Part shown: in pieces, positions 1 through 12,636 of the stretch | Numbering within the stretch: the stretch's first letter is position 1 | Layout: every line of letters begins with the position of its first letter | NCBI RefSeq assembly: GCF_002234675.1 | Contig: NC_019862.2 | Coordinates: 23,804,160 to 23,868,159 of the forward strand | Origin: Oryzias latipes | Taxonomy: Eukaryota > Chordata > Actinopteri > Beloniformes > Adrianichthyidae | DNA length: 64,000 nt | Reading direction: 5' to 3' | Notes under the pieces: generated by a model | Databases searched by the model: none | What the model saw: the letters and a program-made list of their open reading frames with translations, nothing else | What the model was told of the DNA's origin: nothing | Program-made: the position numbers and the translations under genes

Positions 1-364
1 TTGTGGACGCTCTCACTCAATCTCGCGTGGCACGCGCTCCTTCCATCGCAACGTGCTGACACACAAACACATACTCATTCTACAACACCTATACAGTTGG
101 CTCATTAGTTAAATAGTAGTTAGTTGTTACTGTCATTTGTTTATAAAGAATACTGCGTTGTAATTATTACTTATAGTTTATTCCGGTATTCATTTGCGAC
201 GCGGGCGGCGACGCGGGCGGCGGCGCGCGCGGGGTGGGGGGTGGGGGGGTGGAGTGTTGACCGTGACTCCTGCTGCTTCATCAGCGCGGTGATCAAGAAC
301 CCCACACCGTCACAGCTCTAGTTTATATTTTGTGGGACACTGCTGTGTGCTGATAGTCTATTAT
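1..364. other. GC-rich flank, no gene seen
   Basis: This stretch has a GC-rich block with G-runs at about 195-260 and no convincing exon. Short open frames here lack splice context or recognisable residues. Confidence 0.5.
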
Positions 365-2529
365 GGCTACGTTCACACTGCAGGGCTTAATGCTCTTATT
401 TTGCTAGACCGTTCACATTTCCAAGTAAATCCGAACTTTTGTGATCTCCGGTGTGACCGTGACACGACCCAAACGAGACCGGCATGCGCAGAAGCCAGAA
501 GAATACTCAACGGTGAACGACGTCACTTGTTTGTGGAGCCAACGTTAACAATGGATGTCAACAACAGTGTTGTCAAAAGCGGAGCTCTTTTTGTAATATT
601 AAATTTATTTTCACGAAGGAGCAGCACAATTACAATCTTCTCATTTTAAGAAGGCATTGGAGTCGGGATCGTCTGTACCCACTGTTGTGGAAGAGGAATG
701 TGTATGTGTTGGGGCCGCGCCCCCGCATGTGTGTGTGTGCAAGCGCGTGCCGCGATAGAGAATGGGGGGGGGGGGGGGCAGTGTGGGCGCGCATTCATGT
801 TGTGTGTTACGGAGGACGGTAATAAAAGAAGGTTTCCCCCAAAATAAATGCTATGGACTCTTTATTAACCCGTTCTGGAGAATCTAAGGATCAGAACAGG
901 GAGGAGGAGGAGGATCGCCTCGGGTCCCCGCGATTGAGCACGGTCAAAGGGGAGAAAGAAAAAAAAGTTATCGCGGGAAAGGTTCAACACCACGCTCTGC
1001 CATTTAGCTGGAATTTTTTTCAAAAACCGTCCAGTTGCGATCAGAGCCCTGGAGTTTGGCTTGAAAAGAGCAATCAGCCCAAATATTAATCCAATCTGTG
1101 ACCTCCCTTCCCTTCCACTGACTGGTCTCAGCAGCATTGTCCACCATGGTTGATGTTTACGTTCTCGTTCCCGCCTACTTCAACGCAAAATGATGACGTT
1201 TGTTGCGTGTCGATGACGTACAGTTCGGAATCAAGTCGCCTGGCCGGTCAGACGGCGGTCGCAATTGAAAAGAACGGCTACAATTCGGAATCAGGACGGC
1301 AAATCCACGGGGCCTGGGTCGCAATTGAAAAGATCGGATCTGTGTCATTCAGGCTACGTTCACACTGCAGGGCTTAATGCTCAATTCGGATTTTTTGAAA
1401 AAATCCGAATTGTTTGCTAGACCGTTCACATTTCCAAGTAAATCCGAACTTTTGTGATCTCCAGTGTGACCGTGACACGACCCAAACGAGACCCGCATGC
1501 GCAGAAGCCAGAAGAATACTCAACGGTGAACGACGTCACTTGTTTGTGGAGCCAACGTTAACAATGGATGTCAACAACAGTGTTGTCAAAAGCAGAGCTC
1601 TTTTTGTAATATTAAATTTATTTTCACGAAGGAGCAGCACAATTACAATCTACTCATTTTAAGAAGGCAATGGAGTCTGGATCGTCTGTACCCACTGTTG
1701 TGGAATGGAAATGTGTTTGTGTTGGAGCCGCTCGCCCGCGTGTGTGCAAGCAGAATGGGGGGGGGGGGGGGGGGCAGTGTGTGCGCGCATTCATGTTGTG
1801 TGTTACGGAGGACGGTAATAAAAGAAGGTTTCCCCCAAAATAAATGCTATGGACTCTTTATTAACCCGTTCTGGAGAATCTAAGGATCAGAACAGGGAGG
1901 AGGAGGAGGATCGCCTCGGGTCCCCCGCGCTTGAGCACGGTCAAAGGGGAGAAAGAAAAAAAAGTTATCGCGGGAAAGGTTCAACACCACGCTCTGCCAT
2001 TTATCTGGAAATTTTTTCAAAAACCGCCCAGTTGCAATAAGAGCCCTGGAGTTTGGCCTGAAAAGAGCGATCACCCCAAATATTAATCCATTCGGGGATC
2101 TCGCTTCCCTTCCACTGACTGATCTCAGCAGCATCGTCCACCATGGTTGATGTTTACGTTCTCGTTCCTGCCTACTTTAACGCAAAATGATGACGTTTGT
2201 TGCGTGTCGATGACGTACAGTTCGGAATCAAGTCGCCTGGCCGGTCAGACGGCGGTCGCAATTGAAAAGAACGGCTACAATTCGGAATCAGGCCGGCAAA
2301 CCCACGGGGCCTGGGTCGCAATTGAAAAGATCGGATCTGTGTCATTCAGACTGTCATGAAAAGATCGGAATTGGGCCGTTTCAGCTTAGGGGCAAAAAAT
2401 TCGGAATTGGGTCGTTTCAGCCTGCAGTGTGAACGTAGCCTCAGACTGTCATGAAAAGATCGGAATTGGGCCGCTTAGGGGCAAAAAATTCGGAATTGGG
2501 TCGTTTCAGCCTGCAGTGTGAACGTAGCC
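365..2529. mobile_element. TIR DNA element with internal tandem duplication
   Basis: The left end starts GGCTACGTTCACACTGCAGG and the right end finishes with its exact reverse complement at 2510-2529. The core of about 987 bp is present twice in direct orientation (365-1351 and 1352-2349). It is followed by a tail of about 90 bp, also present twice (2350-2443 and 2444-2529), each tail ending in the terminal repeat. Both core copies carry the same short open frames, including one starting MDVNNS, and a G-run of variable length. I saw no transposase and no clear target-site duplication, so the superfamily is undetermined. It is probably non-autonomous and grew by unequal exchange. Confidence 0.75.
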
Positions 2530-4123
2530 TAACGGCTTCACCCCGGCAGCACATCCAGAAGCTGCTGCTCGAGTCCTGACTAGAACCAGGAAGTACCATC
2601 CTCTACCGTGCTAATGTAACCGGCAGGTATGCCTGTGACAGGTGCATGCCTGCTTGATTGGGGATGTAGTTCAGCTGTGTCTGCCCCTTTATAAGGAACA
2701 GGGAGTGAGTTGACAGACAGTGGCTGCCTGCATGGTGGGTATGTATGGCTGAAGCTCCTCTTGTTGGAGAATGTAGATCACCTTTTACTCATTTTTTTTT
2801 CAGCTCTTTTAACTAGATGCTGTAAGCGGCTGGACGTGTTGCACATGTCATGAGCCAATGCGTGTTCTTTACCCACCCTTTTTTATACATTTTAATGTGT
2901 TTTTAGAGTGGTGCTGTATTTATTGTGTGGTTGACTCTGATTTCTTTTTATTGTTGCATAGGTCTGAGTCGGGCGCCGGTGCGTGTGGTGTTGGTTAGGG
3001 GGGCCCCTTGTGGCAGCGTCGTCCTCACTCCAGTTCCCTCACTGTATTTGTTTATTTCCCTTTTAGTGTGTAGTGGAAGTTTCTTTTGCACGTTTTTCTT
3101 ATTGTGTGTGTGTGTGGATTTGCTTTCAGCACGGAGTGGAGTGAGGTTGCGCTGCCGCGTACTGGTTTAGTCCACGGCCTCTCTCTTCCCTCCCCCCCCC
3201 TGCACGGCGGTCGGCTTGGCCTTCCTGTTTTTATTCCTGCTCTCCCTTTTATTTTATGTGTACTGCTAATCGGAGTAAAACTGCACTTTTAGATTTTAAT
3301 TAAATTAAATTTTTATAAGCTTTTATTGTCTCAGCCATTTTTGTTTTGGTGGCTCCACTCTGCACTGACGGTATCTTGGTCACACTAAGGTTCAAATCTA
3401 GACTCAAACATGCCTTTATCCGTATATATAAATCATTTATCCGTCTATAAACCTGAAGGGTCCCTATCCACACAGATTTTAATATTCTATTCGCTTTCCT
3501 TTTTTTTAAAGTACATTTTATTATGATTTTGTACGTTTGTACTCTTTGCATTGTGATTGTAATGCGAAGCACTTTGAATTACTTTCTATACGACTTGTGC
3601 TATAAAAATAAACTTGCCTTGCTCCTTTGTATGACGGATATTAGGAAAAAAAAAAAAGGAGAATAAAATGTCGTAATTTTTTTTTTTTTTTTGGTGGCCC
3701 TTAAACTCCGTACCTTTGGAACCTAGGGCCTAAATTCTGTTTTTGTCTAATTCTGAATGTACCTCTGTATTTTCAATTTGAAAGGCTGCTTGCTTACCTG
3801 AAATCATACTGGTGTTATGTCATTTTTCCATGTTGCGTTCCCTCACTAGACCTTAAATCATACAAAAATAAAAAAATATTCCATCTTGAAATGTTTAATT
3901 TTGCTGTGGAAACCTCAAAAGTTCAATCCATCATTTTTACAACGTAGAAACCATAGGTATCAGGCAGCCACTTCCCGATTCTGGGACGTATCAGAATCTC
4001 TCTGCATCAGAATAAATAGTCAAGTTTAGACAATTTTTATTCAGAGGAGCTTTTAGCTGGCACGTTTATTTTTTTACATTTTTTTAGCTGTCTTTTATTT
4101 GTGATTTACTATACTGTTGGAGC
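2530..4123. other. Intergenic, no gene; LINE-tail remnants
   Basis: No supported gene. The stretch 3540-3625 ends in a pattern typical of L2-like LINE tails: an AAGCACTTTGAATT motif followed by a TATAAAAATAAA-type sequence. There are poly-A and poly-T tracts at 3646-3700 and GT-rich, C-rich sequence at 3080-3200. The TATA-like TTTATAAGG at 2691 has no recognisable transcript attached. Confidence 0.45.
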
Positions 4124-6420
4124 ATGTTTTAATGTGTTTGCCTGTTATCTTTGGTTTAGTCTTGTTTTAACTTTGTGAAACACTTTGAGTCGGTCTCTGT
4201 GTGAAAGGTCCTAAAAAGATTTACTTACTTATTCACATAATTGTTTAGAGGATTTTCATAATATTGCTAATGCAATGTTCATTCATTATTTATTTTGTAT
4301 TCAAATTGTCAACTATGTCTAAAAGAAAATCAGTAAACTGAACTTCAGTCACATTTTCTTCAGTTAGAAACAACAGTTTCTGGTGACATGAGCACTTATG
4401 GTTTGTTTTGTTGATATACTATAACCTAACAATATCCTGCAGTTTAAGAGAGACAAATAGCCTGAACTGTATTTTTACTATGCAGGGTTCCCTGGTTTAT
4501 TGCAGGAGTTATGTTCTAAAGATAATTCATGACAGCTTGTAGCTCTTGAGGACCAGGATTGTTCTACATGAACCTTAAAAGTCCAGCTTCCCTAAAAAAC
4601 AGAGTCTGGTGATAAAGTGACTTGAATGAATGAGAATTAGAATCATGGTAATAGTTATTACACGTGGCCACTGGGTGTCAGATTATCCTCTTTTCTACAA
4701 ACCTCTGCAAGTGTTTGCATTTTCAAATGATCCGTGTTTTGGAATCTGGGCTGAAATTTGACTCCACTGTTTCCTTTCAGAGGTCTAGATGTGCATCGGT
4801 TCATTTGTATTTTGAACTGTTAATAAAAAAAAACCAATGGATTAACTTAAAGTTTGAAAAGGACTTTGGATGAAGCTTAACAATTTATCAAGTCCAGGGC
4901 CAATTTTTTTTTAAATTCAGCCCCATCTTAGATTTATGCAAGCAGAATTTTTACAAAGTTACAAGAAATAGTAAGAAATAGTACAAATGAAAACATAAAT
5001 CTTTTTGAGTCCCTTATGTCAAATTATTATTTCAGCTTTTATTGCTTAGAATCTAATTATGTATAGCTTTATAATTTTAATGTCTTCCTTGCATCTATTC
5101 CACAGCTGAACCCCTCTAGTTTGGATACAGTGAAGTTTAGCATTTGTTGTCTTTTAATGGTCATCAAAGATGCTGCATGTTGAACCAACTGTCCTCCATT
5201 GCTGCTGTGCAAAAGTCCTCTGTACCTGGAAAAGAACAAAATCAGTTTTTTAACCTCTTGCCTGAGTCTGTTTATGACTAACATTTACTTTTTCACACCT
5301 CAGTCGGTGTCAGAGTCACAGAGTTTCACTCCCATCTACACAGAGTGGAAGTGTTTCTGTAAATAACAGTAACATGTTACGTCTGATCTTTATTACAGCT
5401 TAAGAATCACTGCAACTGTTTACTATGCAGGTTTCTACATTTATGCAAGACATTTGTAAAAGTTTTATCTGATAAAAGGGTCTTAAGATGCCATGTAATT
5501 CATTCATTTCAATCACAGACTAAATCTATACATTCTCTTAGGTTTATCACAAAAACAAAGAAGTTTGATTTAACCCATTCAAAGTTGACTCATTTTTGCT
5601 CTTATTGTCACAGGTCCTGCTCTTTCAGTTCTGGATCACCGTCAGACTTCCTCCATCTTGCTGCTGTTTTGCTTTAGCTGGGTGTGTCTCGTGATTAAAG
5701 ACATACTCTTCTTGAAGAGAACCTTTGCTGTTCCCGCTGAACCGGACTAAAACGTCAACTCAACTGTTCTTTGGTAAGTTTACGGCACACACGTATTTGA
5801 ATTGAATTTACATAAATGCTTAGTCAGCACAGCTACATCAACACATCATTCAACACACATGGCTTTAGAGACTTCACCTGAAGACTTTACAAAGGTTGAG
5901 GATGGACTAAATCAGCTGTGAATGAGGAGATAAGCTGTGATAACATGCTGATCATGGACGGAAACGCTGGTTAATGGTTCAACTCTTTAACTAGACGAGT
6001 GTGTTTACATCATGCTGATAAGCCAATGAGTGAGATGATGGGATGTTTGATCATTCCAGTCTCTTCACACATTAGTGGAAGAGTTACACATCACTGTCCT
6101 CACTGATGTGAATTCTCTTCACACAGATCAAGTTACAGGCCAGTCCTCCACTTTAACCCCTTCAGTCTTTCTGCAGCCTTTTACTGTCTGACTTACAGAC
6201 ACTCTGCTTGGGTGAAACATGTGAACGTGTGTCTGCTTCAGCCGTAGCTTCAACTGTAGTTACAAATCTTTTCTCAGACTTTCAAAATCCGCTAAAATGT
6301 ATCAACTTTACTGCTGCTAAATAATTGGAGCTTTATGAGTCTACATATCTACACATGATCTTCACAGTATTTGTTCACTGTCCTCACATAAAGTCATGGA
6401 TGGCAGAAAACGGCTCAATC
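4124..6420 (+). repeat. Segmental duplication, copy 1 (5' flank of gene A)
   Basis: This block matches 49497-51360 in the same orientation, with many shared runs of 20 bases or more. Shared parts include an L2-like LINE tail at the left edge (4124-4230), unique-looking sequence, and the noncoding first exon of gene A. The other copy lacks about 4785-5335 and about 5850-6230 and has some private sequence. The match continues on the far side of the LINE insertion (9092-9185 against 51357-51440), so the duplication covered the gene and not just a repeat. Confidence 0.85.
5620..5773 (+). other. Noncoding first exon of gene A
   Basis: The exon ends at a strong donor (TTTG then GTAAGTTT at 5774). 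Its right part is conserved in the paralogous copy, ending at 50580 with the same donor. The start is not defined by sequence and 5620 is approximate. It would splice to the acceptor at 9248 (exon from 9249), which lies 46 bases before the gene A ATG. The high conservation against diverged surroundings is why I call it an exon or promoter-proximal element. Confidence 0.6.
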
Positions 6421-6691
6421 AGGACATAATAGAAGTTTTAGTCTTCAGGACAGATGAAGTACGCCCACATTTCTCACAGACTTTCTGACCCTAAGACAAA
6501 TGGGATCCCTCATATTAGAAATGTTGTTAAGACGGCATTATTTTCTTCCCAGAAATACTGTTCCTCTTTCTCATCACCACAGAGGTGCGGATACATGCTT
6601 TTAATTTCAGGAGGTTAGATTATTGTAATCCCCTGCTTTGTGGTTCACCCAAAGATCTTTTTGTTTTTCTACACCTATTAAAACTCTGCGG

Positions 6692-8234
6692 AAAGACGGT
6701 AAAGACACTTGGTGGTGGGATGAGGAATGCGTCCAGAGGAAGAGGTTGGCTAAAAGGAAGTGGGATATAGAAAGGACTGAGGAAGGTAGACAGGAGTACA
6801 AGGAAGCGCAGCGTAGAGTGAAGAGAGAGGTGGCAAAGGCCAAACAGGTAGCTTACGATGAGCTATATGACAGGTTAGACAGAAAAAAAGGAGAGAAGGA
6901 CTTGTACAGGCTAGCCAGACAGAGAGACAGAGATGGGAAGGACGTAGAAGTGGACTGTAGAAGTGGACGCAGAACTGCAGCAACTATAGAGGAATAAAGT
7001 TGATGAGCCACACAATGAAGCTGTGGGAAAGAGTAGTGGAAGCCAGGCTTAGGAAGAAGGTGGAGATCTGTGAGCAGCAGTATGGTTTCATGCCCCGTAA
7101 GAGCACCACTGATGCCATTTTTGCTTTGAGAATGTTGATGGAAAAGTACAGAGAAGGTCAGAAGGAGCTGCATTGTGTGTTTGTGGATTTAGAGAAGGCG
7201 TATGACAGGATGCCGAGGGAGGAGCTGTGGTACTGTATGAGGTCGTCGGGAATGACAGAGAAGTATGTCAGAGTAGTTCAGGACATGTATGAGAGAAGTA
7301 TGACGGTGGTGAGATGTGCTGTAGGTCAGACAGAGGAGTTCAAGGTGGAAGTGGGACTACACCAAGGATCAGCTTTGAGTCCTTTTTTGTTTGCTATGCT
7401 GATGGACAGGCTGACAGACGAGGTAAGACAGGAATCTCCCTGGACAATGATGTTTGCAGATGACATTGTAATTTGCAGTGAGAGTAGAGAGCAGGTGGAG
7501 GAACAGCTAGAGAGGTGGAGGTTTGCTCTGGAAAGAAGAGGTATGAAGGTCAGTCGTAGTAAGACAGAATACATGTGTCTGAACGAGAGGGATCAAGGTA
7601 GAAGCGTTAGGTTACAGGGGACTGAGGTGAAGAAGGTGCAGGAGTTTAAGTACTTGGGGTCAACAGTTCAGTGTGATGGGGAGTGTGGAAAAGAGGTGAA
7701 GAGGCGAGTGCAGGCAGGTTGGAGCGGGTGGAGGAAAGTGTCAGGAGTGTTGTGTGACAGAAGAGTGCCAGCAAGACTCAAAGGAAAGGCGTACAAGACA
7801 GTGGTGAGACCAGCTCTGCTCTATGGGTTAGAGACGGTAGCAGTGAGACAGAGACAAGAGGCTGAGATGGAGGTAGCGGAGATGAAGATGTTGAGGTTCT
7901 CCTTAGGAGTGACCAGGTTAGACAGGATAAGGAACGAGTACATCAGAGGGACGGCTCATGTTGCCTGTGTTAGCGACAAAGTCAGAGAAGCCAGACTGAG
8001 ATGGTTTGGACATGTTCAGAGGAGGGATAGTGGATATATTGGTAGAAGGATGTTGGAGATGGAGCTGCCTGGCAGGAGGGCAAGAGGACGGCCAAAGAGG
8101 AGATACATGGATGTCTTAACAGAGGACATGAAGTTGGCTAATGTTAGGGTAGAAGATGTTCATGATAGAGTGAAGTGGGAAAGGATGATTCGCTGTGGCG
8201 ACCCCTGATGGGAAAAGCCGAAAGAGAAAGAAGA
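6692..8234 (+). mobile_element. RTE-type LINE, 5'-truncated, with target duplication
   Basis: A non-LTR retrotransposon of the RTE type. It is bounded by a 15-bp direct repeat, ATTAAAACTCTGCGG, at 6677-6691 and 8235-8249. The 3' end is the RTE-like ending (GGCGACCCCTGATGGG, then an AGAAAGAAG tail). The endonuclease domain is missing because of 5' truncation. Within the element an internal deletion joins a linker piece (about 6695-6960) to the middle of the RT domain near 6980 with a frame change. The insertion is therefore dead but fairly young, since the target repeat is still perfect. Confidence 0.9.
7000..8208 (+). pseudogene. Reverse transcriptase fragment of the RTE LINE
   Basis: An open frame of about 400 codons carries RT motif A as FVDLEKAYDRMPREEL (near residue 62), the motif B region LHQGSALSPFLF, and the catalytic FADD box in motif C (near residue 152). 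The C-terminal part is typical of RTE, with GRPKRR and a final W-ERMIRCGDP block before the stop. The frame runs in from upstream without an ATG (YRGIKL precedes it). The upstream piece at 6638-6997 is in another frame, so no intact protein is made. The RT fingers region and the endonuclease are absent. Confidence 0.85.
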
Positions 8235-8249
8235 ATTAAAACTCTGCGG

Positions 8250-9240
8250 CATGAGTTCTGACGAGGACATGGGGGCAGGAACTAGGGATGTCCCGATCTG
8301 AAGTCCTTTCATTTTGAGTATTTGCCAATACTACGTCCTAATCTGATAATTTTGAGAAACATTGTTTTCAAATAACAAAAACAATAAAAATACAATACAA
8401 TAAATAAATAAACACAATAAAAATTGTAACAAAAATTCAATTCATGTCACAATTTGTTGCAGATATGATTCATAGTCGTTATCGGTTCAATTTGAACAAT
8501 TTGACTCATTGACCTGAAATCTAGGACAATTTTAAAACTTCAATCAATATGACGCATTGATAAATATCTGGATACTGTGTGTACAAACACACAAGTGAAC
8601 AAGAATTCATGTCAAATCTATTCACATTTTAGTTTCCTGTTGATTTTCCACATCAAAATAATTTATATTATTAGAACATTCTAGCACTCTGTACGGTCTC
8701 ATCTTTGCTAAATTGTAACTGTTTCCACACATTGGGCTGTAATGATGAACTGATCATTTTTGCTGTCATCACTAAACAGAGGACCTCATTTTAGGAAACA
8801 TAAAAGCTATAAAATAATGCGACTATGTTTGCTTACAAATGTATATTAAAATACGTAATTGAATGCATAGAAATGGGTTGTCCATCTATATATTACTAAA
8901 TATTTTGAAATATATCGTCAAGTTTCTCAAATATTGAAATATATTTCTTAATGCATGGTATTTGTTTTTCATTGTAAAGCGCTTTGAGTTGCTGAAAGTG
9001 TGAGAATAAAGGCAGAAAAGAATATGAATAAGGTTTTATTAGTCTGCAGTTCTTTGAGTCCTCCAAGTAAAAACATGCAGCAGATAAATTATTTTAATAA
9101 AATAAATTAATGAGCAAATATACTTATGTCATCAGGTCAAGCAGTGGGAAATGGTTCCCGTTTCCTAAATTTATTTCATGTAAATGGATAGAGACTTTTA
9201 AAGATCAGACTTTTTTTAATTTGAACAATTCTCTCATTTA
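8250..9240. other. AT-rich intron of gene A, no exon seen
   Basis: AT-rich sequence with no exon-like signal. Position 8965-9015 carries another LINE-tail motif (TGTAAAGCGCTTTGAGTTG, then AATAAAGG). Position 9092-9185 is the block that also appears in the duplicate at 51357-51440. Confidence 0.5.
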
Positions 9241-9294
9241 TTCTACAGCTGAATATATTTTGGGATCATAAAATCTCAGTGGAGGAAACTGAAG

Positions 9295-11285
9295 ATGTGG
9301 AGGACGATGTTTTTCCTGCTGGCAGCTTTTCTCTGCTTCTCTACAGTAAACGGATCGTCTCTCAGGTTTGAATCCAGAATCTTCTTCACTCTCACCTTCA
9401 GGTTAACTACTGTGTTTTTGTCCCATGTCGGCTACAAATACGTCACTGACACGATTAAGATGAGCTGAAATCAGAATTTCCTTTATTGCCATTTTATATA
9501 AAACCAAATTTTTAGACTTTCAGGCGTTTCAAGATTATATTTACATTTATATGGTATATTTTTGGGTGATTTTGTCTGGGGTTTTTTTCATAAAAGGTGC
9601 TTTCCAATGAACTGGATTATTACTATACAGTTCTTAGTGACGTAATGAATGACGGAGGTCCCAGAGATCAAAGTTCATAAAGTTTTTTTAACTTCTTTAG
9701 CAGACAGACGAGAAAAGAACATGTCTGGCTTAGTTTTTTTTACTGCATCTTGTTTTCAATCAATCAATTCACCTGATCACTGGGAAAATTTATTTTCATT
9801 TTATTGCAGAATACCTGACTACTGGACTTGTTACAAATCAACTGACCCAGCCGCCCTGAATGCCTCGCTGCTGTACGACGATCATTCAGCCAGCGGGGAG
9901 CTCTGGAAACGAGACGACCTACAGAAACCTCTCCCCCCTTGCTCTGATATCATAGATGCTTTGTTCAATGGCCCATGTGAGGTCTGCAGAGGCGAGCAGG
10001 TCTTTGCTGTTTGTCGAAACCTGTCTGAAAGTGTGGATCTGCGGATGGAGGGTTCATCAAACATCCAGATTTCCAGATGTGGTGAGCCAACAGCTGGGTG
10101 ATGAACTCACCTTTTTCAGTTTCTCATGTTTGAATGGAATGACTGCAGTTCAGGTGTTGCTGAAGCAGGAGTGGTGACTAGTGAGGCTCTCAGAGGTCAA
10201 ACCATGACCTTGTAAACTGTAAACAAGCTGGGAGGCATTGGGTCCCATTTTTAAAGTCTTTGCAATGACCCTAACTGTCAGTCTCAGTGCAGACACTCTT
10301 CCACTAGACCACTGAGCAGGAAGTAGAAGAGCAGATCCCCCTCCCCTCAAAGAAAGAACAGTCAGACAGGAAGTGAACAAACTGAGGCTTCCAACAGGAA
10401 AACCTGATGAGACACAAAGAGTCACTTGAACATAAAGTAACAGAAACTTTCTGCTTGGCAGCAAAGCTTTGACACTAAAGACCTTTAAGGCAAAGCGGTG
10501 TGACGCCGTTCTCATGAAGGAATTCTGGTTTAGATACCAGAAGCTGCTCCTCCAAGACAAACCAGCAGTAACTGACATTTTACTCTTTAACATGAAGAAC
10601 GGGACTCCAACTGTTTGTTTTGTTGTTTTTTGCAGAGTGTGATCAGCTGATCCAGAAAGGTAAACCTCACTGACTCTGATCTGCATTTCTCTCCATTTTT
10701 GATGTTTTTGTTAGGATCAACTCTCCCTCTTTTTGTTCACTTTCAGCTGAAACTCCAACCGCTGCTCCGACTGCTGCTCCGACTGCTGATCCGACTACTG
10801 CTTTGACTGCTGTCTCCATCATCATCATCATTTCTTTAATAGTTGGCTTAGCAGTTTACTTCAAAAACTGCAGGTGAGTAAAATGAGTTGTCTGGGTTGA
10901 TGGTTCGGCCTATTTCATTCAAAAAACGTCTGATCAAGGATCTTCCTCCAGAAAACACAATCAGTATTCACATTCTCTGCTCCGTCTGTGGTCCTTCATC
11001 CACTGGACTTCCACACTAAACTGAACTGAAGGTTTTTTTTTGTTTTTTTTTCTCGAAAAAAAGAAATGTGTCAACCTTCTTTATGGGAGCACAGCTTAAA
11101 GATTAAACAAAGAATGAAACAGAAAACATCTAAACGTCACTGAAGTCGACTTCAATCTTTGTGTTTTTAGGAAAAGACGATCAGAAAACAAACAAGACCC
11201 AGAAGCTGCTGCCATGAAACCTCTGAACGGTGGACAGCCCACAGATGTGATGACAGTGGATGAAATCCCAAATGGACGTGGTTGA
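9295..11285 (+). CDS. Gene A: novel small type I membrane protein, 202 aa
   Basis: Seen: five coding exons, 9295-9365, 9810-10081, 10636-10659, 10747-10873 and 11171-11285, all GT-AG, with intron phases 2,1,1,2. They total 609 nt with one stop. The protein has a signal peptide (MWRTMFFLLAAFLCFSTVNG), a cysteine-rich ectodomain at about 25-116 and sequons at N41 and N94. A Thr/Pro/Ala stalk at 125-143 has a four-residue repeat. One membrane span lies at about 145-161, followed by a basic stop-transfer and a 37-residue tail without tyrosines. Ectodomain cysteines are C31, C68, C80, C83, C92, C114 and C116. Inferred: a cell-surface glycoprotein of unknown role. The ectodomain aligns without gaps to genes B and C over the first half, including C31, D36, N41-A42, L45-Y46 and W56. 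I do not recognise the family. A gutted duplicate lies at 49.5-54.3 kb. Confidence 0.8.
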
Positions 11286-11591
11286 TGACTACTGTTTGAG
11301 GGATCTGTTGGGTTTCACACTTCACACCTCTTAAAAGTCTTTGAGTGTTATTTTCCCCCCGTTAAATTAAAAAACACCTTTGACTCTCTGTCGTGTTCGA
11401 CAGCTCAGAAAAAGCTCCTCCTTTATAGAGATTAAATTTGTACTCAAAGTGAAAAGAATTTGTTTGGTGGTGAGCAACCCATTAGGTCAATCAAAGACTG
11501 AGTGAACACGTCTAAAGATTCACTCCAAACAAAAACCTGCTTTGTGTTTTTAACATGTTCTTGTAGCTTTTTTCTCATGATGGACAACATA

Positions 11592-11606
11592 AATAAAGAG
11601 AATAAA
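11592..11606 (+). terminator. Polyadenylation signals of gene A
   Basis: Two AATAAA hexamers lie at 11592-11597 and 11601-11606, about 310 bases after the gene A stop. A T-rich stretch follows. Confidence 0.6.
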
Positions 11607-11609
11607 GAT

Positions 11610-12636
11610 ATGAACTGCATTTGAGTTTTCTTTATTCCTTTCTGATCCTTTGGGTTTAATGAGGGTTTTTATAAACTCACATTGCCAGAGAGTCCTTGTT
11701 AAAAAAGTATTTGTGCGTTTTTATTTTTCATTAAACATTTGAACATCAGATGTTAAAAAGAGACATTTTCCAATTAAAACCAGCTTTCAGTGAAGAAATA
11801 AAGATTTTGATGAATTTCCATTTTTGGAACAATAACGACTGCAACAGTGTAATATCTTCTGATGATAATCAGAAAGTACTTTAGCTTTGTTATTTGATAA
11901 TCTGCAGTTGGACCAAAAAAAAGTATCAATAACTTTTAGTAACTGGAGTTTGGCAATTATGTAAAGAAAAAAAGTAACGTTTAGTAAAACACAACAAGTG
12001 GGGTTTTATTTAAGTATTTGGCTATTGTTGATTGTTAAATTGGCCCCTCAACATGAAACATCTCATTTTCAAAGGATTCCCCTGTTCCAGTTACAACCAA
12101 AGATGGTGACGAAAGAGAAACAAAATAACAAAAATCAATACAATTTGGTTTAAAGTTTAACCTATCAGACCAAGATTCACTGAGACAATATTCACCTCTC
12201 TCTCAATCTTAATGGAGTAAGGAATCAGTCAATAGGAAACTTATTCATAAAGACAAAGTTGTGCACATCTTTGCAAAAATACGAATATAACATTTAGTTT
12301 TACGTTTGACATGTCTGTTTAGAATACGAATCTTGCAAGTCTTGAACACAAAATTTTCCCTATTAGCTGCTAAAAAACTGTGTCACGGGGTCACAGGAAT
12401 ATACATTGAGTCCCAAAACATCAACTCGACTGAGTGAGCATTCGCTTTCAGCCTCATTTATTTTTCATTTAGTTTTTACACCTAATGAACGCAGTGGTAC
12501 ATCTGTTACTCACTTTTGGACTGTTTTCCACCATTTCTGGGTCTGAATCTATCCGCTGGTGCATTAGTTACACGACGCCTGGCACCAGCCGGAGATTCCT
12601 GTATCAAAACACACTAAAGCCTTGAAACATTGATTT
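11610..12636. other. Intergenic between genes A and B, no gene seen
   Basis: AT-rich sequence with no exon or repeat that I recognise. Genes A and B converge on this region. Confidence 0.5.

Larger units (their letters stand above)
6590..8330 (+). mobile_element. Older L2-like LINE fragment split by an RTE insertion
   Basis: Sequence on both sides of the RTE element joins into one coding remnant. Left of the insertion it reads like the RT C-terminal motif LDYCN..L.G.P (6612-6650). After removing the insertion and one target copy it continues at 8250 with ATGAGTTCTGACGAGG-type sequence. This is the usual end of L2-like LINEs in fish. It is short and degraded. Confidence 0.5.

Noticed and set aside
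6692-8234. Active retrotransposon
   Set aside because: The endonuclease and RT fingers are missing and there is a frame change at the internal junction.
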